DNA from: Litorivita sp050633545
Lineage (GTDB): Bacteria > Pseudomonadota > Alphaproteobacteria > Rhodobacterales > Rhodobacteraceae
NCBI GenBank assembly: GCA_050633545.1
Contig: JBOEGS010000003.1
Location: forward strand, 62,001-126,000
Reading direction: 5' to 3'
DNA length: 64,000 bases
The notes beneath the pieces are model-generated. The model searched no databases. It was not told the origin of the DNA and saw only the letters and a list, made by a program, of their open reading frames with translations. A program made the translations under genes and the position numbers. Each line of letters begins with the position of its first letter. Within the stretch, counting starts at the first letter, position 1. Shown piece by piece: positions 60,845 to 64,000 of the stretch.

Positions 60845-61600
60845 TTAAATCGCCAGATATTCGGCGCGCAGCGCTTCATCGCCGAGAACCTCGGAGGCCG
60901 CGCCGTCAAAGACGATGCCGCCGGTGTCGAGGATCACCGCGCGGTCGGCCAGCTCCAGCGCGCGCACGGCGTTTTGTTCAACGATCACTGTGGTGATGCC
61001 CTGCTCTTTGATGATGCGCAGGGTTTTCTCGATCTCGTCGACGATGACGGGGGCGAGGCCCTCGTAAGGCTCGTCGAGCAAGAGAACCTTGATGTCGCGG
61101 GCCAAGGCGCGGGCGATGGCGAGCATCTGCTGCTCGCCGCCCGAAAGCGTCACGCCCTCTTGCTTGCGGCGCTCGCCCAGACGCGGGAACAGCTCGTAAA
61201 GGCGGTCCAGCGACCAGCCGATCGGCGGGGCGATCTGCGCCAGTTGCAGGTTCTCTTCGACCGTCAGGCCGGGGATGATGCAGCGGTCCTCGGGCACAAG
61301 CGCGATGCCTGCGGCAGAGGCCTGATGCGAGGCCATATTGTGCAAAGGCTGGTGATCGAGCCAGATCTCGCCATGGGTGACTTGCGGGCTGTCCATCCGC
61401 GCGATGGAGCGCAGGGTCGAGGTTTTGCCCGCCCCGTTGCGGCCCAAAAGCGCAAGGATTTCGCCCTCATGCACATTGAACGAAATGTTCTGCACGATGT
61501 AGCTTTCGCCGTAGTAGCTTTCCATCTCCCAGATCGACAGGAAAGCGGGGGCGGTTTCGGCAAGGTTCTTGCCTTTGGTAAAGTCGGGTTTGACGTTCAT
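60845..61600 (-). CDS. livF: Branched-chain amino acid-type ABC transporter ATPase, LivF-like
   Basis: A 251-residue ABC ATPase. Walker A GRNGAGKT, signature LSGGEQQ, Walker B VLLLDEPYEGLAP. An N-terminal extension of about 25 residues (KPDFTKGKNLAETAP) precedes the ABC fold. It forms a heterodimer with LivG under the LivH/LivM permeases. It starts 15 bases after livG. The substrate may be amino acids, amides or another HAAT-family solute. Confidence 0.9.
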   Translation of the reverse strand: MNVKPDFTKGKNLAETAPAFLSIWEMESYYGESYIVQNISFNVHEGEILALLGRNGAGKTSTLRSIARMDSPQVTHGEIWLDHQPLHNMASHQASAAGIALVPEDRCIIPGLTVEENLQLAQIAPPIGWSLDRLYELFPRLGERRKQEGVTLSGGEQQMLAIARALARDIKVLLLDEPYEGLAPVIVDEIEKTLRIIKEQGITTVIVEQNAVRALELADRAVILDTGGIVFDGAASEVLGDEALRAEYLAI

Positions 61601-61615
61601 GTCGAAGGCCTCCGC

Positions 61616-62371
61616 TTATGCCGTCTCGCCAAGGTATGCTTCGCGCACCTTGGGATGGCCTTTGATGTTTTCGGGCGTGTCCTCGACCAAGGGCGTGCCT
61701 TGGGCCAGAACGGTGATCCGCTCGGCCAAGGAGAACACAACATGCATGTCGTGTTCAATGATCGCGATGGTGATATCGCGCTCTTCCTTGATCTGCTTGA
61801 GCAGGTCGATGGTGTTGTTGGTATCGGCCCGCGCCATGCCTGCTGTCGGCTCGTCGAGCAGCAAAAGGCGCGGCTCTTGCGCAAGGCACATGCCGATCTC
61901 GAGGCGGCGTTTGTCACCGCGCGACATGGAGGCGGCGTTCATGTGCCGCTTGTTCGCCATGTTCATATCCTCAAGCATTTTCTCGGCCTTCTCGACGATC
62001 TCTTTTTCGTTCTCCGTATGCTCGATCGCATGGAGGCGGAAGGAGCCGTCGCGTTTGGCAAAGCAGGGGATCATCATGTTTTCCATCACCGAAAGATCGC
62101 CAAAGATCTCCGGGGTCTGGAACACGCGCGAAATGCCCATCTGGTTGATCTCGTAGGGCGTGCGGCCAAGGACCGATTGCCCGTCGAACATCACCGATCC
62201 GGTGTCGGGGATCAATTTACCAACGAGGCAGTTGAGCAAAGTGGATTTGCCCGCCCCGTTCGGCCCGATGATCGCATGGACCGAATTTTCGGCGACCGAG
62301 AGGTTCACATCGCCCAGAGCCTGCAGACCGCCAAAGCGTTTGCCGACGTTTTTGACTTCTAGAATACCCAT
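61616..62371 (-). CDS. livG: Branched-chain amino acid-type ABC transporter ATPase, LivG-like
   Basis: A 251-residue ABC ATPase. Walker A is GPNGAGKST at about residues 38-46 and Walker B is RLLLLDEPTAGMA. The signature loop reads SMSRGDKRRLE instead of LSGGQ, a variation seen in LivG relatives. It is 12 bases after livM. Partner of LivF. Confidence 0.9.
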   Translation of the reverse strand: MGILEVKNVGKRFGGLQALGDVNLSVAENSVHAIIGPNGAGKSTLLNCLVGKLIPDTGSVMFDGQSVLGRTPYEINQMGISRVFQTPEIFGDLSVMENMMIPCFAKRDGSFRLHAIEHTENEKEIVEKAEKMLEDMNMANKRHMNAASMSRGDKRRLEIGMCLAQEPRLLLLDEPTAGMARADTNNTIDLLKQIKEERDITIAIIEHDMHVVFSLAERITVLAQGTPLVEDTPENIKGHPKVREAYLGETA

Positions 62372-62383
62372 TCTAACGTCTCC

Positions 62384-63586
62384 TTATTCTGCAGGGGTGG
62401 ATTGGGCTTTGTCGCCCGCATCATCGGATTTCTTACGCTTGAACAAACGTCCGATACGTTGACCGCCTTCGACCAGACCACCCGGCAAGAAGATCACCAC
62501 GAGCATGAACAACAGGCCCAGCGTCAGGTGCCAGCCCTTGCCGATGAAGGGGTGCAAGATGCCGACGATCAGGTTTTCCAAGCCGTCCGGCATGAACTCA
62601 AACCAGCCGTGCAGAACCGTATCGTTGATCTTCGAGAAGATGTTCTCGAAATACTTGATGAAGCCCGCGCCCAGAACCGGACCGATCAATGTGCCCGCGC
62701 CGCCAAGGATGGTCATCAACACCACCTCGCCAGAGGCGGTCCATTGCATACGCTCGGCGCCCGCAAGTGGGTCCATCGAGGCCATCAAGGCACCGGCCAG
62801 ACCGGCATACATGCCCGAGATCACGAAAGCCGCCAAAGTATAGGGACGTGCGTTCAGGCCGGTATAGTTGAGCCGTGTCTGGTTCGATTTGATCGCGCGC
62901 AGCATCAGGCCGAAAGGCGAGCGGAAGATGCGGATCGCAAGGTAGAAGCTGAGCAGCAAGATGAAGGCGCACAGGTAGTAGCCCGCATTGAACTGGAACA
63001 GCCACGGCCCGACGGTCATCTCGTAGGTCGAGCGCATTTCAACCCCGAAGAGCGAGGTCACAGGGATCGAGCCATCGGCCGTAGCCGATTGGCCAAGAAC
63101 GCGCGGATCGCTGAGCGTCAGTTGCAGGCCGGTTTCGCCATTGGTGATCGGGGTGAGCACCGAATAGGCAAGGTTGAAGGACATCTGCGCAAAGGCCAGC
63201 GTCAGGATCGAGAAGTAGATGCCCGAACGGCGCAGCGAGATAAAGCCGATCACCAGAGCAAAAAGCCCCGAGACAACCACCGCCAGAAGGATCGCGGGGA
63301 TGACGTTCATCGACAATAGCTTGAACATCCACACCGCAGAGTAGGAGCCCACACCGAGGAAAGCGGCGTGACCGAAGCTGAGGTAGCCGGTCAGGCCAAA
63401 GAGGATGTTAAACCCGACGGCAAAGATACCAAAGATCACGAAACGCTGCATCAAATCGGGATAGCCCGCGTTGAACTGCGCCATGGCAGAGCCTTCGGGG
63501 AAGGGGTTGAGAATGAAAGGCGCGCACATGGTCAGCACGGCCACGATCAGAAGAAGCGAGAAGTCTTTTTTGTTCAGACCCAGCAT
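62384..63586 (-). CDS. livM: Branched-chain amino acid-type ABC transporter permease, LivM-like
   Basis: A 400-residue permease with about ten hydrophobic segments (VFGIFAVGFNILFGLTGYLS-like region near residue 55, GLTGYLSFGHAAFLGVG, FLPGGLVEGG at the end). A large periplasmic insertion (residues of about 140-200) separates two membrane blocks, somewhat longer than in E. coli LivM. The C-terminus is charged. It is 3 bases after livH. Confidence 0.9.
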   Translation of the reverse strand: MLGLNKKDFSLLLIVAVLTMCAPFILNPFPEGSAMAQFNAGYPDLMQRFVIFGIFAVGFNILFGLTGYLSFGHAAFLGVGSYSAVWMFKLLSMNVIPAILLAVVVSGLFALVIGFISLRRSGIYFSILTLAFAQMSFNLAYSVLTPITNGETGLQLTLSDPRVLGQSATADGSIPVTSLFGVEMRSTYEMTVGPWLFQFNAGYYLCAFILLLSFYLAIRIFRSPFGLMLRAIKSNQTRLNYTGLNARPYTLAAFVISGMYAGLAGALMASMDPLAGAERMQWTASGEVVLMTILGGAGTLIGPVLGAGFIKYFENIFSKINDTVLHGWFEFMPDGLENLIVGILHPFIGKGWHLTLGLLFMLVVIFLPGGLVEGGQRIGRLFKRKKSDDAGDKAQSTPAE

Positions 63587-63589
63587 GGA

Positions 63590-64000
63590 TTAGTCCTCCA
63601 TCACGCCTTTGCGACCCATCAGGCCACGCGGACGCGTAAGTAGAATGATGATGGCGACGACGTAGATGATGATCTGGTCGATACCGGGAATGAGCGATTT
63701 GACTTCGTTCATGGAGGCGAAGCTCTCCAAGACACCCAAGAGGAAGCCTGCCAGCACGGCACCCGGAAGCGAGCCCATGCCGCCGACAACCACCACAACG
63801 AAGCTCAGGACCAAGAAATCCATCCCCATGTGGTAATTGGGCGAGTTGATCGGCGCATACATCACGCCTGCAACCCCCGCCACGGCGGCCGCAAGGCCGA
63901 ACATGAAGGTAAAGCGTTTGTCGATGTTGATGCCCAAAAGCCCCACGGTTTCGCGGTCGGCCATACCGGCGCGCACAACCATGCCGAAGGTGGTGAATTG
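63590..64000 (-). CDS. livH: Branched-chain amino acid-type ABC transporter permease, LivH-like (3' part)
   Basis: The last 136 codons of a permease; the frame runs off the window end (QFTTFG before MVVRAGMADRE). Segments AAVAGVAGVMYAPIN, FVVVVVGGMGSLPGAVLAGF and IIIYVVAIIILLTRPRGLMG match LivH. The start and any substrate-binding protein gene lie outside the window. Confidence 0.9.
   Translation of the reverse strand, partial: QFTTFGMVVRAGMADRETVGLLGINIDKRFTFMFGLAAAVAGVAGVMYAPINSPNYHMGMDFLVLSFVVVVVGGMGSLPGAVLAGFLLGVLESFASMNEVKSLIPGIDQIIIYVVAIIILLTRPRGLMGRKGVMED

Noticed and set aside
1..64000. CRISPR arrays, insertion sequences, prophage or integron features
   Set aside because: No regularly spaced repeats, transposase, integrase or att-like duplication at either tRNA gene was seen.

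Overview
This window is high-GC chromosomal DNA from an alphaproteobacterium, most likely a sulfur-oxidising member of the Rhodobacteraceae/Paracoccaceae. The evidence is a complete soxT-R-S-V-W-X-Y-Z-A-B-C-D thiosulfate-oxidation cluster, a RibBX-type riboflavin enzyme, a tRNA-His without G-1 and with A73, the complex I accessory subunit of the NDUFA12 family next to mlaD-DUF2155-aat, carD next to fdxA, MmcB and HisE/F/A/H/B. I saw no insertion sequence, prophage, integrase or CRISPR array.

Layout. 1-1.9 kb: capsule export genes (the start of a Wza/KpsD-type lipoprotein and a KpsS-like protein), minus strand. 2-6.1 kb: riboflavin cluster ribE, a Tat-exported metallo-beta-lactamase-fold hydrolase, ribBX, ribH, nusB. 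6.3-10.8 kb: a small membrane protein, mmcB behind a LexA-like box, tRNA-His, a divergent small membrane protein/rluD pair with overlapping start codons, rpoH and a DUF4389 protein. 10.9-17.3 kb: peptidases (M19, PepF), an FAH-family protein, a lysophospholipase-like hydrolase, an SCP2 protein and a TPR protein. 17.3-21.9 kb: a SUV3-like helicase with a basic Gly-rich tail, an S4 protein, ferredoxin FdxA, CarD. 21.9-25.7 kb: cobS/cobT and a CPA2 antiporter with RCK domain. 25.9-28.5 kb: a large orphan GspL/PilM-like to PilP/GspC-like membrane protein. 28.6-35.1 kb: metY, a VOC protein, a glycosyltransferase-like protein, a nitroreductase with divergent HxlR regulator, tRNA-Tyr, rlmB, a possible small RNA and a CoA-binding protein.

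35.1-38.9 kb: his genes hisE, hisF, hisA, hisH, hisB on the minus strand, interrupted by an oppositely oriented secreted DUF2147 protein. 39.1-49.3 kb: the sox region. soxT, soxR and soxS run leftward and soxV, soxW and soxXYZABCD run rightward. Related inverted repeats lie before soxV and before soxX and are probably SoxR operators. SoxS, SoxV and SoxW handle periplasmic thiol chemistry. SoxXA, SoxYZ, SoxB and SoxCD together oxidise thiosulfate to sulfate while intermediates stay bound to SoxYZ. soxEFGH do not follow soxD.

49.5-64 kb: clpP-clpX, a RidA protein, NDUFA12-like subunit, mlaD, DUF2155, aat, a methyltransferase-like protein, accB-accC, a PAS-LuxR regulator, an unknown 284-residue protein with a long inverted repeat upstream, acetyl-CoA synthetase, and livF-livG-livM-livH of a branched-chain amino-acid-type ABC transporter that runs off the window end. 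Strong intrinsic terminators close many units. Annotations rest on reading motifs by eye; no database search was run.
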